Positions 6,302-12,013 of a stretch of 12,013 bases of DNA are shown piece after piece. The stretch covers positions 1 through 12,013 of the forward strand of contig JAITOI010000161.1 in the NCBI GenBank assembly GCA_031289995.1. Direction: 5' to 3'. The DNA is from Prevotellaceae bacterium. Lineage in GTDB: Bacteria; Bacteroidota; Bacteroidia; Bacteroidales; UBA932. Each line of letters opens with the position of its first letter. Positions within the stretch are counted from its first letter, which is position 1. The notes below the pieces were generated by a model that had not been told where the DNA came from, ran no database searches, and saw only the letters and a list, made by a program, of their open reading frames with translations. The position numbers and the translations under genes are program-made.

Positions 6302-7393
6302 ATGAAACACCACCTTTGGCTGCTCCCTCTGCTTGCGCTACCCGCCCTGTGCGCGGCGCAAACCCCACACCCCGATTGGGCTGTGGGGCTTTATGGCTTT
6401 GCCGACAACCGCGAGTTCAAGGCCGAGCAGCACCAAACCGACCGCACGCTCATCGGCACGTGGCTGGCGCCGGAGCTGGGCTTGAGCTTCGACAGCGTGC
6501 ACCACCTGCGCGTGGGCGCAAGCCTGCTGCGCGAATTTGGCAACACCGCGCAGCGCGTCAACGCTTGCCAGTACACGGCCTACTACCTGATGGACGCGCG
6601 CCCGTTTACGCTCTACTTCGGCAGCTTCCCGTCGCGCCAGCTGCTGGCCGACTACCCCGACGCCATGCGCTACGACTCGATTGCGTACTACCGCCAAAAC
6701 ATGGAGGGCGTGTTTTGGCGCATCCACCTGCCGCGCACCCGCATCGACGTCTGGCTCGACTGGATGGGCATGCAAAGCCCCGCGCAGCGCGAAAATTTTA
6801 AGGTCGGCATCGCTGCGCTGCACCAGCAAAAGTGGTTTTTTGCAGCGGCGCAAACCTACATGAACCACTACGCGCTCACCAGCAACGGCGACACCTCCGA
6901 GCACATCTGCGACAACCTGATGGCGCACCTCGCGCTGGGCTTCGACCTGCCAAGCAAGGGTGCGCTCGACTCGCTCAAGCTGAGCATTGGCGCGGTGCTG
7001 GACGCAAGCCGCGAGCGGCACGTAACCGACATGATGGGGCGAACCGGATGGCTGTGCGAGCTGCAAATCGAGAAGCTGGGCATCGGCATCAAGAACACGC
7101 TATACCAAGGCCAGCCTCAGCTGCCGCTGTTTGCCAAGCACGGCAACGGCCTCTACTGGAGCGATCCGTTTTACCAAAATTCGTTCTACAACCGCACCGA
7201 TTTTTACCTCCGCCTCATCGACACCGAGCGCGTGCAGGCTTGCTTTGCCTACAGCTTGCACTACGCCGCCAGCGTGCTCAGCCACCAGCAGCGGTTCACC
7301 CTTTGCCTGAGCCTCGACCCCACGCGGAAGCCCGCAAAGCCGCGCCGCAAAACGCTTGCAGGACTTCTGGCAGGCAAAAAAACAGCCCCATAA
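6302..7393 (+). CDS. Secreted, probably outer-membrane hypothetical protein
   Basis: The 363-residue product begins with a clear signal peptide (MKHHLWLLPLLALPALCAAQ). I chose the ATG at 6302 because the upstream in-frame starts (6275 TTG, 6287 ATG) lie in a repeat tract and would only lengthen the signal. The mature part is rich in aromatic residues and alternating strand-like segments (LRVGASLLREF, FTLYFGSF, VDVW-like stretches, LKLSIGAVLDAS, FYLRLI), as in Bacteroidota outer-membrane barrels. The last regular strand, RFTLCLSLD, is followed by a basic tail, PTRKPAKPRRK, that a classical barrel would not have. No enzyme motif was recognised, and I cannot name a family. The stop at 7391-7393 is 2 bp before the xerD ATG, so the two genes are translationally close and presumably share the promoter at 6196-6203. 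Confidence 0.82.
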   Translation: MKHHLWLLPLLALPALCAAQTPHPDWAVGLYGFADNREFKAEQHQTDRTLIGTWLAPELGLSFDSVHHLRVGASLLREFGNTAQRVNACQYTAYYLMDARPFTLYFGSFPSRQLLADYPDAMRYDSIAYYRQNMEGVFWRIHLPRTRIDVWLDWMGMQSPAQRENFKVGIAALHQQKWFFAAAQTYMNHYALTSNGDTSEHICDNLMAHLALGFDLPSKGALDSLKLSIGAVLDASRERHVTDMMGRTGWLCELQIEKLGIGIKNTLYQGQPQLPLFAKHGNGLYWSDPFYQNSFYNRTDFYLRLIDTERVQACFAYSLHYAASVLSHQQRFTLCLSLDPTRKPAKPRRKTLAGLLAGKKTAP

Positions 7394-7395
7394 GC

Positions 7396-8295
7396 ATGTC
7401 GTGGTCTGACGCCATATCCGACTTTTTAGCGTACCTGCGGTTGGAAAAATCGCTGGCCGAAAAAACGCTCGTGGCCTACAGCGCCGACGTGGACAAGCTG
7501 CGCAGCTTCATCGACGGCGAGTTCGGCATCGAGCCGCAGCAGGTGCAGCCCCGGCACGTGGAGCAGTTTCTGGCGCACGTGTACGGGCTGGGCCTCAACA
7601 GCCGCTCGCAAGCCCGCATCCTGAGCGGGGTGAAGGCCTTCTTTCGCTACCTGCTGCTGGAGGACGTGGTGCTGGCCAACCCCACGCAGCTGGTGGAGGC
7701 GCCCAAGCTGGGGCGCAAGCTGCCGGAGGTGCTCATGCTCGACGAAATTGAGCGCCTCACGCTGGCCATCGACCTGAGCAAGCCCGAAGGACACCGCAAC
7801 AAAGCGATGCTCGAAGTGCTCTACAGCTGCGGGCTGCGCGTGTCGGAGCTGGTGGGGCTGCGCTTCTCCGACCTCAACCTCGACAAGGGTTTCATCCGCG
7901 TCATCGGCAAGGGCAACAAGGAGCGGCTCGTGCCCATTGGCGGCCAGGCGGTCAAGGAGCTGCAGCTCTACCTCACCCTGCGCCGCGCTGCGAGCCACGT
8001 GCAGCACAACGCGGACGACATCGTGTTCCTCAACCGGCGCGGCGCGAAGCTCACCACCGTCATGGTTTTTCTCATCATCAAGGAGCTGGCCGAAAAGGCA
8101 GGCATCACCAAAACCATCAGCCCGCATACCTTCCGCCACTCGTTCGCCACGCACCTCATTGAGGGCGGCGCCGACCTGCGCGCCGTGCAGGAAATGCTGG
8201 GCCACACCAGCATCACCACCACCGAAATCTACACCCACCTCGACCGGCAATACCTCAAGGAGGCGATACTCTTGTTTCATCCGAGGGCGAAGTAG
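7396..8295 (+). CDS. xerD: Site-specific tyrosine recombinase XerD
   Basis: The protein has 299 residues, the normal XerC/XerD length. The N-terminal SAM-like core-binding domain spans about 1-90 and the catalytic domain 107-299. All catalytic residues of tyrosine recombinases are present: R148 (CGLRVSEL), K172 (GKGNKERLVPI), H244 and R247 (HTFRHSFATHL), H270 (LGHTSITTT) and nucleophile Y279 (IYTH). XerD works with XerC at dif to resolve chromosome dimers under FtsK control. The sequence cannot fully exclude XerC, but the ILSGVKAFFRYLLLED and EVLMLDEI segments and the length fit XerD of Bacteroidota. A longer upstream reading of the same frame overlaps the preceding gene and is not the start. 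A repeat array begins on the last base of the stop codon. Confidence 0.93.
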   Translation: MSWSDAISDFLAYLRLEKSLAEKTLVAYSADVDKLRSFIDGEFGIEPQQVQPRHVEQFLAHVYGLGLNSRSQARILSGVKAFFRYLLLEDVVLANPTQLVEAPKLGRKLPEVLMLDEIERLTLAIDLSKPEGHRNKAMLEVLYSCGLRVSELVGLRFSDLNLDKGFIRVIGKGNKERLVPIGGQAVKELQLYLTLRRAASHVQHNADDIVFLNRRGAKLTTVMVFLIIKELAEKAGITKTISPHTFRHSFATHLIEGGADLRAVQEMLGHTSITTTEIYTHLDRQYLKEAILLFHPRAK

Positions 8296-8394
8296 ATTTG
8301 AGGATTTGAGGATTTGAGGATTTGAAGATTTGAAGATTTGAAGATTTGAAGATTTGAGGATTTGAAAATTTGAAGATTTGAAGATTTGAAGATT
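8295..8394 (+). repeat. Tandem GATTTGAR 8-mer array after xerD
   Basis: Twelve 8-base units (GATTTGAG or GATTTGAA, one AATTTGAA) run head to tail from 8295 to 8390, followed by a partial unit GATT. Unlike the array at 592-690 there is no inverted half. The period of 8 is not a multiple of 3, so this is not selected as coding sequence. Units are almost identical, which suggests recent slippage expansion and likely copy-number differences between strains. Confidence 0.92.
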
Positions 8395-8478
8395 CAGTGC
8401 TGGGTGGGCTAAATCTTTTTTTGAGGTGCTATCCAAACGTTCTGCATGGCGCACGGGTGAAGGGCGTTCCCCGAATGT

Positions 8479-8506
8479 GTAGGGACGCGATTAATCGCGT
8501 CCCTAC
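8479..8506. repeat. Perfect 28-bp palindrome inside the long element copy
   Basis: The left arm GTAGGGACGCGATT is followed directly by its exact reverse complement AATCGCGTCCCTAC, with no loop. It is enclosed by a further 9-bp stem, GCGCACGGG (8449-8457) with CCCGTGCGC (8507-8515). Palindromes of the GTAGGGRCG type recur in other bacterial genomes as far as I recall. It looks like a module inserted into the larger element, because the short copy at 11648-11804 lacks it. Confidence 0.85.
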
Positions 8507-8584
8507 CCCGTGCGCAAAGATGCGGAGGTGTTGCTGTTCGCAGGCTGCGCTTCGCTTGCCTGCGGTTATGAAAATTGCGTCACT

Positions 8585-8619
8585 TGCGGGACTTCGCAAT
8601 AGTTGCTGCAAGTCCCGCA
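8585..8619. repeat. Hairpin with TGCGGGACTT arms
   Basis: TGCGGGACTT (8585-8594) and AAGTCCCGCA (8610-8619) are exact reverse complements around a 15-base loop. It lies in the part of the long element copy that is absent from the short copy. Confidence 0.7.
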
Positions 8620-8637
8620 TGGGACGATACTTTATTA

Positions 8638-8659
8638 ACCGTAGGCTTTAGCCTACGGT
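8638..8659. repeat. 22-bp palindrome ACCGTAGGCT/AGCCTACGGT
   Basis: Ten-base arms are exact reverse complements around a TT centre. Like the palindrome at 8479-8506 it is nested in the long element copy and absent from the short copy. Confidence 0.8.
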
Positions 8660-8780
8660 AGCGAAAACGAGCGTGTGTCTTGCGCACGGAGCACAGGCCT
8701 CATTCGGGGCACGGCCTGCACCCGTGCGCACGGCAGGACGATTGGGATAGCACCTCAAAAAAAGATTTAGCCTCTTTTCA

Positions 8781-8810
8781 TTGCCAATTCGAAAATATGT
8801 AGTACTTTTG
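8781..8810 (+). promoter_or_regulatory. Bacteroidota promoter for the nuclease-transporter pair
   Basis: The -33 box TTG (8781-8783, in context ATTG) and the -7 box TACTTTTG (8803-8810) are separated by 19 bp, the standard spacing for the Bacteroidota primary sigma factor. The nuclease ATG follows at 8836, giving a leader of roughly 20 nt. The promoter starts 8 bp after the end of the MITE-like element. Confidence 0.75.
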
Positions 8811-8835
8811 CGCCGCAAAAAAATAGTGAATTGTG

Positions 8836-10143
8836 ATGGAAACAAACATAACCAAAAGCTCGGATTACAAGCAGTGGCTTGGCGATTTGAAGCTTCGCAT
8901 CCGTCAGAGCCAAATCAAGGCGGCGGTTAAGGTGAACCGCGAGCTGTTGCGCCTGTACTGGGATTTGGGGCACGATATTGTTGCCCGGCAAATGGACGCC
9001 GCTTGGGGCAGCAGCTTCTTTGCCCAGCTCAGCAAGGCGTTGATGGCGGAGTTTCCGGAAATGAAAGGGTTTTCGGAAACCAATTTGAAGTATTGTAAAT
9101 ACTTCTATCGGTTCTATAGCCAGGAGGTTGTAATTCGTCAACAAGCTGTTGACGAATTGCAAAACCCAATTCCGCAACAAGCTGTTGCGCAATTACAAAT
9201 CGTTGAAAACAACAATGCTCTAATTCGTCAGCAAGTTGCTGACGAATTACAAATCTCTGAAAATAACAATGCTCTAATTCGTCAGCAAGTTGCTGACGAA
9301 TTAGAAAGCCCAATTCCGCAGCAACCTGCTGCGGAATTACAAACCGCTGAAAATAGCAATGTTCTAATTCGTCAGCAAGCTGCTGACGAATTGGAAAACC
9401 ATCCGATTTTTCAAATTCCGTGGTTTCACCACGTGCTGCTTATCTCCAAATGCAAATCCGTTCACGAAGCCCTGTTTTACGTCAGCAAAACCCTTGAAAA
9501 CGGGTGGAGCCGCGCCATGCTGATGAATTTTTTGGATACAAGCTTATACCAACGTCAGGGTAAATCGCTTAATAACTTTGCCCGCTTGCTGCCCGCCGTG
9601 CAAAGCGATTTGGCAAATGAAACGCTGAAAAATCCCTATAATTTTGACTTTTTGGCGCTCTCCGAAAAGTACAAAGAGCGCGAGCTTGAAAATGCTTTGA
9701 TAGCCAACATCACGCGATTTTTGTTGGAGCTTGGCAAGGGCTTTGCTTTTGTGGGCAAGCAACCGCACCTTCAGGCGGGTAGCAAGGATTTGTTTGTAGA
9801 CATGCTGTTTTACCACCTGGAGCTGCGCTGCTACGTGGCGGTGGAGCTAAAGGTATGTGAGTTTGATGCCGCCTTCACAGGGCAGCTGGGCGCTTACGTG
9901 TCGACGGTGAACCATCAGCTGCGCAAGCCAACCGACAATCCGACCATCGGGCTGCTGATTTGCAAATCGAAGGACAACGTGCTGGCTCAATACTCGCTGG
10001 AAAGCAGCAGCCAGCCCATCGGGATTTCGGAATATAACATTTCGCAATTGCTGCCCGATGATTTCAAATCTTCGCTGCCATCTATTGAGGAAATCGAAGA
10101 AGAACTCAAGGGGTTTACCCCCCCCTTCCCATCCCGCTCCTAA
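8836..10143 (+). CDS. YhcG-type DUF1016 / PD-(D/E)xK nuclease domain protein with internal palindrome repeat
   Basis: The protein has 435 residues from the ATG at 8836 (a GTG one codon earlier is less likely). The N-terminal DUF1016 helical domain covers about 8-96 (LRIRQSQIKAAVKVNRELLRLYW, WGSSFFAQLSKAL and FSETNLKYCKYFY regions). Residues 100-188 are repeated IRQQVADEL-type units not expected in the family. The usual core resumes at IPWFHHVLLI (194-203) and ENGWSRAML (221-229), and the C-terminal nuclease domain has D322 (LFVDMLFY) and E337-L-K339 (VAVELK), the PD-(D/E)xK pattern. Relatives such as E. coli YhcG are annotated as putative nucleases, and some sit in defence islands or restriction-modification loci. 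The physiological role is not settled. G+C is visibly lower than in neighbouring genes, and the gene lies next to a mobile-like element, which suggests transfer. The last ten residues (GFTPPFPSRS) are an unusual tail over a C-run. The transporter gene follows after 30 bp. Confidence 0.9.
   Translation: METNITKSSDYKQWLGDLKLRIRQSQIKAAVKVNRELLRLYWDLGHDIVARQMDAAWGSSFFAQLSKALMAEFPEMKGFSETNLKYCKYFYRFYSQEVVIRQQAVDELQNPIPQQAVAQLQIVENNNALIRQQVADELQISENNNALIRQQVADELESPIPQQPAAELQTAENSNVLIRQQAADELENHPIFQIPWFHHVLLISKCKSVHEALFYVSKTLENGWSRAMLMNFLDTSLYQRQGKSLNNFARLLPAVQSDLANETLKNPYNFDFLALSEKYKERELENALIANITRFLLELGKGFAFVGKQPHLQAGSKDLFVDMLFYHLELRCYVAVELKVCEFDAAFTGQLGAYVSTVNHQLRKPTDNPTIGLLICKSKDNVLAQYSLESSSQPIGISEYNISQLLPDDFKSSLPSIEEIEEELKGFTPPFPSRS
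9132..9392 (+). repeat. Array of six in-frame 27-bp palindromes within the nuclease gene
   Basis: Units lie at 9132-9158, 9168-9194, 9222-9248, 9276-9302, 9312-9338 and 9366-9392. Each has 13-base arms of the form AATTCGTCAGCAA around one central base. Units 3 and 4 are perfect, units 1, 5 and 6 have one arm mismatch, and unit 2 has two. Centres are spaced 36, 54, 54, 36 and 54 bp, all multiples of 18, so the frame is kept. Each unit encodes a variant of IRQQVADEL or IPQQAVAQL, and the longer spacers encode ISENNNAL-like linkers. Confidence 0.93.
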
Positions 10144-10173
10144 ATAAAGAATATTTACATCAACCCAACCCCC

Positions 10174-11541
10174 ATGATTAACAAAATCCTCGCCTTCTAC
10201 CGCACCAGCGCCCCCTCCGCCAACCCCTTGCCCGAGGGCACCGCCGCCACCCGCCTGTACCGCCGCTGCCGCTGGCAGGCGTTCGTGGCGGCAACGCTGG
10301 GCTACAGCCTCTACTACGTGTGCCGCACGAGCCTCAACGTGGTCAAAAAGCCGCTCATCGACAGCGGTGCGCTCGACGCCGCGCAGCTGGGCGTGGTTGG
10401 CTCCGCGCTGCTGTTTGCCTACGCCATTGGCAAGTTTACCAACGGTTTTCTGGCCGACCACGCCAACATCAAGCGCTTCATGGCAACAGGCCTCATCGTG
10501 TCGGCAACGGCCAACCTGGTGATGGGCGTGCTCGGCTTCGCCACCGGCGCGCTGCCCGCATCGCTGATGTTTGTTGGCTTTGTGGTGATGTGGGGGGTCA
10601 ACGGCTGGAGCCAGTCGATGGGTGCGCCGCCCGCCATTATTTCGCTGTCGCGGTGGTTTCCGTTGCGGCAGCGCGGCACGTTCTACGGGTTTTTTAGCGC
10701 CAGCCACAACCTCGGCGAGTTCCTGTCGTTCCTGTTTGTGGGGCTAATCGTGGCGGCTGTCGGCTGGAAGTGGGGCTTTTTCGGCTCCGCCGCCGCGGGC
10801 GCGTTGGGCGTTGCGGTCATCCTGTTTTGGCTGCACGACACGCCCGAAAGCCGTGGTTTGCCGCCGGTGGAGGTGCTGGCGCATGAGGCGCAGCCAACGA
10901 AAGAAACAGCATCGGTCAAGGCCATTCAGCGGCAGGTGCTGCGCACGCCCGCCGTGTGGATTCTTGCTTTGGCCAGCGCCTTCATGTACGTGAGCCGCTA
11001 CGCCGTGAACGGCTGGGGCGTCCTGTTTTTGCAGGAGGAAAAGGGTTTTGACTTAGGCCCCGCCACGCAAATTATTGCCGTCAACGCCCTCTGCGGCGTG
11101 GCCGGAACGGTTATTTCGGGCTGGTTTTCGGACTACCTCTTCAAGGGCAACCGCTACAAGCCCGCCCTCATCTTCGGCGCCCTCAACACCGTGTCGCTCG
11201 CGCTGTTTCTCTACGGCGGCAACAGCCTTTTTGTCAACCTCGCAAGCATGGCGCTGTTCGGCGTCGCCATTGGCGTGCTCATCTGCTTCCTCGGCGGGCT
11301 GATGGCGGTGGATATTGTGCCGCGCAAGGCGAGCGGCGCGGCGCTGGGCGTGGTGGGCATAGCGAGCTACCTGGGCGCAGGCATTCAGGACGTGGTGAGC
11401 GGCTGGCTTATCAACGCCAACGTGCAGCAGGTGGACGGCGCAAGGGTGTACGATTTCCATCAGGCGGGGATGTTTTGGCTCGCGGCATCGGTGATTTCGT
11501 TCCTGCTGCCCCTCTTGAACTGGGGAAAGCAGCGGAGCTGA
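10174..11541 (+). CDS. MFS transporter, organophosphate:phosphate antiporter (GlpT/UhpT/UhpC) family
   Basis: This inner-membrane protein has 455 residues and about twelve hydrophobic segments. A GYSLYYVCRTSLNVVKKP segment at 43-60 places R51 where GlpT has R45. VSRYAVNGWG at 273-282 places R275 where GlpT has R269, the two arginines that bind phosphate in GlpT. The signature region NGWSQSMGAPPAIISLSRWF then RGTFYGFFSASHNLGE (143-182) matches the family's central loop and includes H178 at the place of GlpT H165. The protein therefore probably exchanges a phosphorylated sugar or glycerol 3-phosphate for phosphate, or it is a UhpC-like sensor. The substrate cannot be read from the sequence. A cytoplasmic loop at about 222-257 separates the halves. 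It follows the nuclease gene by 30 bp with no promoter seen, so co-transcription is likely although the functions seem unrelated. Codon use is G+C rich, unlike the nuclease. Confidence 0.9.
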   Translation: MINKILAFYRTSAPSANPLPEGTAATRLYRRCRWQAFVAATLGYSLYYVCRTSLNVVKKPLIDSGALDAAQLGVVGSALLFAYAIGKFTNGFLADHANIKRFMATGLIVSATANLVMGVLGFATGALPASLMFVGFVVMWGVNGWSQSMGAPPAIISLSRWFPLRQRGTFYGFFSASHNLGEFLSFLFVGLIVAAVGWKWGFFGSAAAGALGVAVILFWLHDTPESRGLPPVEVLAHEAQPTKETASVKAIQRQVLRTPAVWILALASAFMYVSRYAVNGWGVLFLQEEKGFDLGPATQIIAVNALCGVAGTVISGWFSDYLFKGNRYKPALIFGALNTVSLALFLYGGNSLFVNLASMALFGVAIGVLICFLGGLMAVDIVPRKASGAALGVVGIASYLGAGIQDVVSGWLINANVQQVDGARVYDFHQAGMFWLAASVISFLLPLLNWGKQRS

Positions 11542-11647
11542 AGCCCTGAACATCGGCGAACGTTTTTCGGCCAAGAGGGGTGCCAGAGCTGCCCTCCGGT
11601 TAGCATATATTGCTGATTTCGGCTTCGCTTAATTGGCGGAAAGTCCC

Positions 11648-11804
11648 GCTAAATCTTTTTTTGAGGTGCTATTCCAATCGTCCTGCATGGCGCACGGAGC
11701 ACAGGCCTCATTCGGGGAACGCCTTTCACCCGTGCGCACGGCAGGACGCTTGACATTGTTGTCCATATCGCCGTCGTGAATAGCACCTCAAAAAAAGATT
11801 TAGC
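11648..11804 (+). mobile_element. MITE-like inverted-repeat element, short copy (157 bp)
   Basis: Perfect 26-bp terminal inverted repeats (11648-11673 and 11779-11804, beginning GCTAAATCTTTTTTTGAGG) enclose 105 bp. Inside, CGTCCTGC (11679-11686) and GCAGGACG (11741-11748) form a second inverted pair around the shared module at 11690-11737. The element is in the same orientation as the copy at 8407-8772 and lacks that copy's nested palindromes. There is no coding sequence and no visible target duplication. It fills most of the gap after the transporter gene (11542-11882). The remaining part, 11542-11647, shows nothing I can identify. Confidence 0.7.
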
Positions 11805-11819
11805 CCACCAAAAAAACAT

Positions 11820-11850
11820 TTTGCGAAGTCCGAAAAAAGCATTACCTTTG
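11820..11850 (+). promoter_or_regulatory. Strong Bacteroidota promoter for the right-edge gene
   Basis: TTTG at 11820-11823 and TACCTTTG at 11843-11850 are separated by exactly 19 bp, the consensus arrangement, and this is the best promoter in the window. It begins 15 bp after the short MITE-like copy ends. Transcription would start near 11857, giving a leader of about 100 nt for the ATG at 11961. Confidence 0.8.
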
Positions 11851-11882
11851 CCGCCTATTAGTCTTGATTTTTTACGTAAACG

Positions 11883-11942
11883 ATGAACAAAGCAATGTCT
11901 TCAAACCCTTATGCAGCCTCGCTTGCAGATGGAATAAAATAA
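11883..11942 (+). CDS. Possible 19-residue leader ORF
   Basis: The frame reads MNKAMSSNPYAASLADGIK and then TAA. It begins about 26 nt after the predicted transcription start and ends 18 nt before the next ATG. There is no strong ribosome-binding site, and the peptide has no run of a single amino acid that would suggest attenuation. It could be a regulatory leader peptide or chance. Confidence 0.25.
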   Translation: MNKAMSSNPYAASLADGIK

Positions 11943-11960
11943 CTTCAAAAACCAACTATC

Positions 11961-12013
11961 ATGGCATTAGAAATCAACCATGCGCCTATTACCTTAACAG
12001 GGCAAGCAGCAAA
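11961..12013 (+). CDS. N-terminal fragment of a gene running out of the window
   Basis: ATG at 11961 opens a frame that reads MALEINHAPITLTGQAA and continues to the window edge without a stop. It is preceded by a consensus promoter and by an A-rich leader (CTTCAAAAACCAACTATC). The ITLTGQAA segment faintly recalls the start of A-type iron-sulfur carrier proteins (ITLT..AA), but 17 residues are too few to name it. Confidence 0.55.
   Translation, partial: MALEINHAPITLTGQAA

Larger units (their letters stand above)
8407..8772 (+). mobile_element. MITE-like inverted-repeat element, long copy (366 bp)
   Basis: The outer 28 bp (starting GGCTAAATCTTTTTTTGAGG) are perfectly reverse-complementary between 8407-8434 and 8745-8772. 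Past these the arms stay similar, because the module at 8449-8477 is the inverted form of 8701-8729. There is no transposase gene inside, and short frames through it look like chance. A 28-base identity with the second copy (8682-8709 with 11690-11717) and shared ends at 11648-11804 show one repeat family. I see no target-site duplication. The element occupies nearly all of the gene-free stretch between xerD and the nuclease gene and ends 8 bp before the nuclease promoter box. A non-autonomous transposon or a REP-like structured repeat are both possible. Confidence 0.7.

Noticed and set aside
6832..7395. Upstream extension of the xerD frame
   Set aside because: It overlaps the secreted-protein gene in another frame, and the XerD domain starts exactly at the ATG at 7396.
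8397..8651. 84-residue frame inside the MITE-like element
   Set aside because: It runs through terminal repeats and palindromes, shows no recognisable motif, and is absent from the short copy.
8407..8772. Element arms as a simple Rho-independent terminator
   Set aside because: The stem is very long with hundreds of loop bases, the U-run is inside the arm and not after a G+C stem, and the same ends recur as a repeat family.
9132..9392. Regularly spaced 27-bp repeats as a CRISPR array
   Set aside because: Spacers are only 9 or 27 bp and similar to one another, spacing keeps a reading frame, and the array lies inside a long gene with normal domains on both sides.
8836..11541. Nuclease plus transporter as a new defence system
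   Set aside because: The transporter has standard organophosphate antiporter features and G+C-rich codon use. Adjacency alone does not support a joint defence role, and no other defence gene is present.

Overview
The window looks like chromosomal DNA of a Bacteroidota bacterium, probably of the order Bacteroidales. Three things point there: several Bacteroidota-type promoters (TAnnTTTG at -7, two of them with a TTG/TTTG box 19 bp upstream); a pyruvate kinase whose N-terminus (TISDRRCD, then NTAH) I associate with Bacteroidales enzymes; and coding regions that are G+C rich while the gaps between genes are packed with A+T-rich or TGCGA-type short repeats. No rRNA, tRNA, CRISPR array or complete transposase gene was seen.

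Layout. Positions 1-3133 hold a minus-strand nitrogen-uptake operon. One promoter (3133-3126) is followed by a TorF-like outer-membrane barrel protein (3068-2268), an Amt ammonium transporter (2130-691) and a P-II regulator of GlnK type (576-220). The two internal gaps and the region after glnK are filled with short-word repeat arrays that invert halfway and could fold into hairpins. Positions 3319-6182 hold a second minus-strand unit: pyruvate kinase, then an unrecognised 444-residue protein with an embedded H-A-x2-R-x3-R segment that loosely resembles DUF4258/BrnT-type domains. The pyk promoter lies back to back with a plus-strand promoter (6196-6203). That promoter drives a secreted, probably outer-membrane protein and xerD, which starts 2 bp after the stop of the first gene.

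Positions 8407-11804 are the most unusual part. Two copies of a non-coding element with perfect 26-28 bp terminal inverted repeats (366 bp and 157 bp, same orientation) bracket two genes. One is a YhcG-type DUF1016 / PD-(D/E)xK nuclease, lower in G+C than its neighbours. The other is a major-facilitator transporter of the organophosphate:phosphate antiporter type. The nuclease gene carries an in-frame array of six 27-bp DNA palindromes, each encoding a variant of IRQQVADEL, inserted between its N-terminal domain and its nuclease domain. The longer element copy has further palindromes nested inside it. Each element copy ends only 8-15 bp before the promoter of the next gene.

The right edge (11820-12013) has a very good promoter, a possible 19-codon leader ORF and the first 17 codons of a gene that runs out of the window.

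The nitrogen operon, pyk, xerD and the transporter are ordinary housekeeping or uptake functions. The repeat biology (hairpin arrays between genes, the MITE-like pair, the palindromes inside the nuclease gene) is where something undescribed is most likely. I found no clear new multi-gene defence or biosynthetic system.
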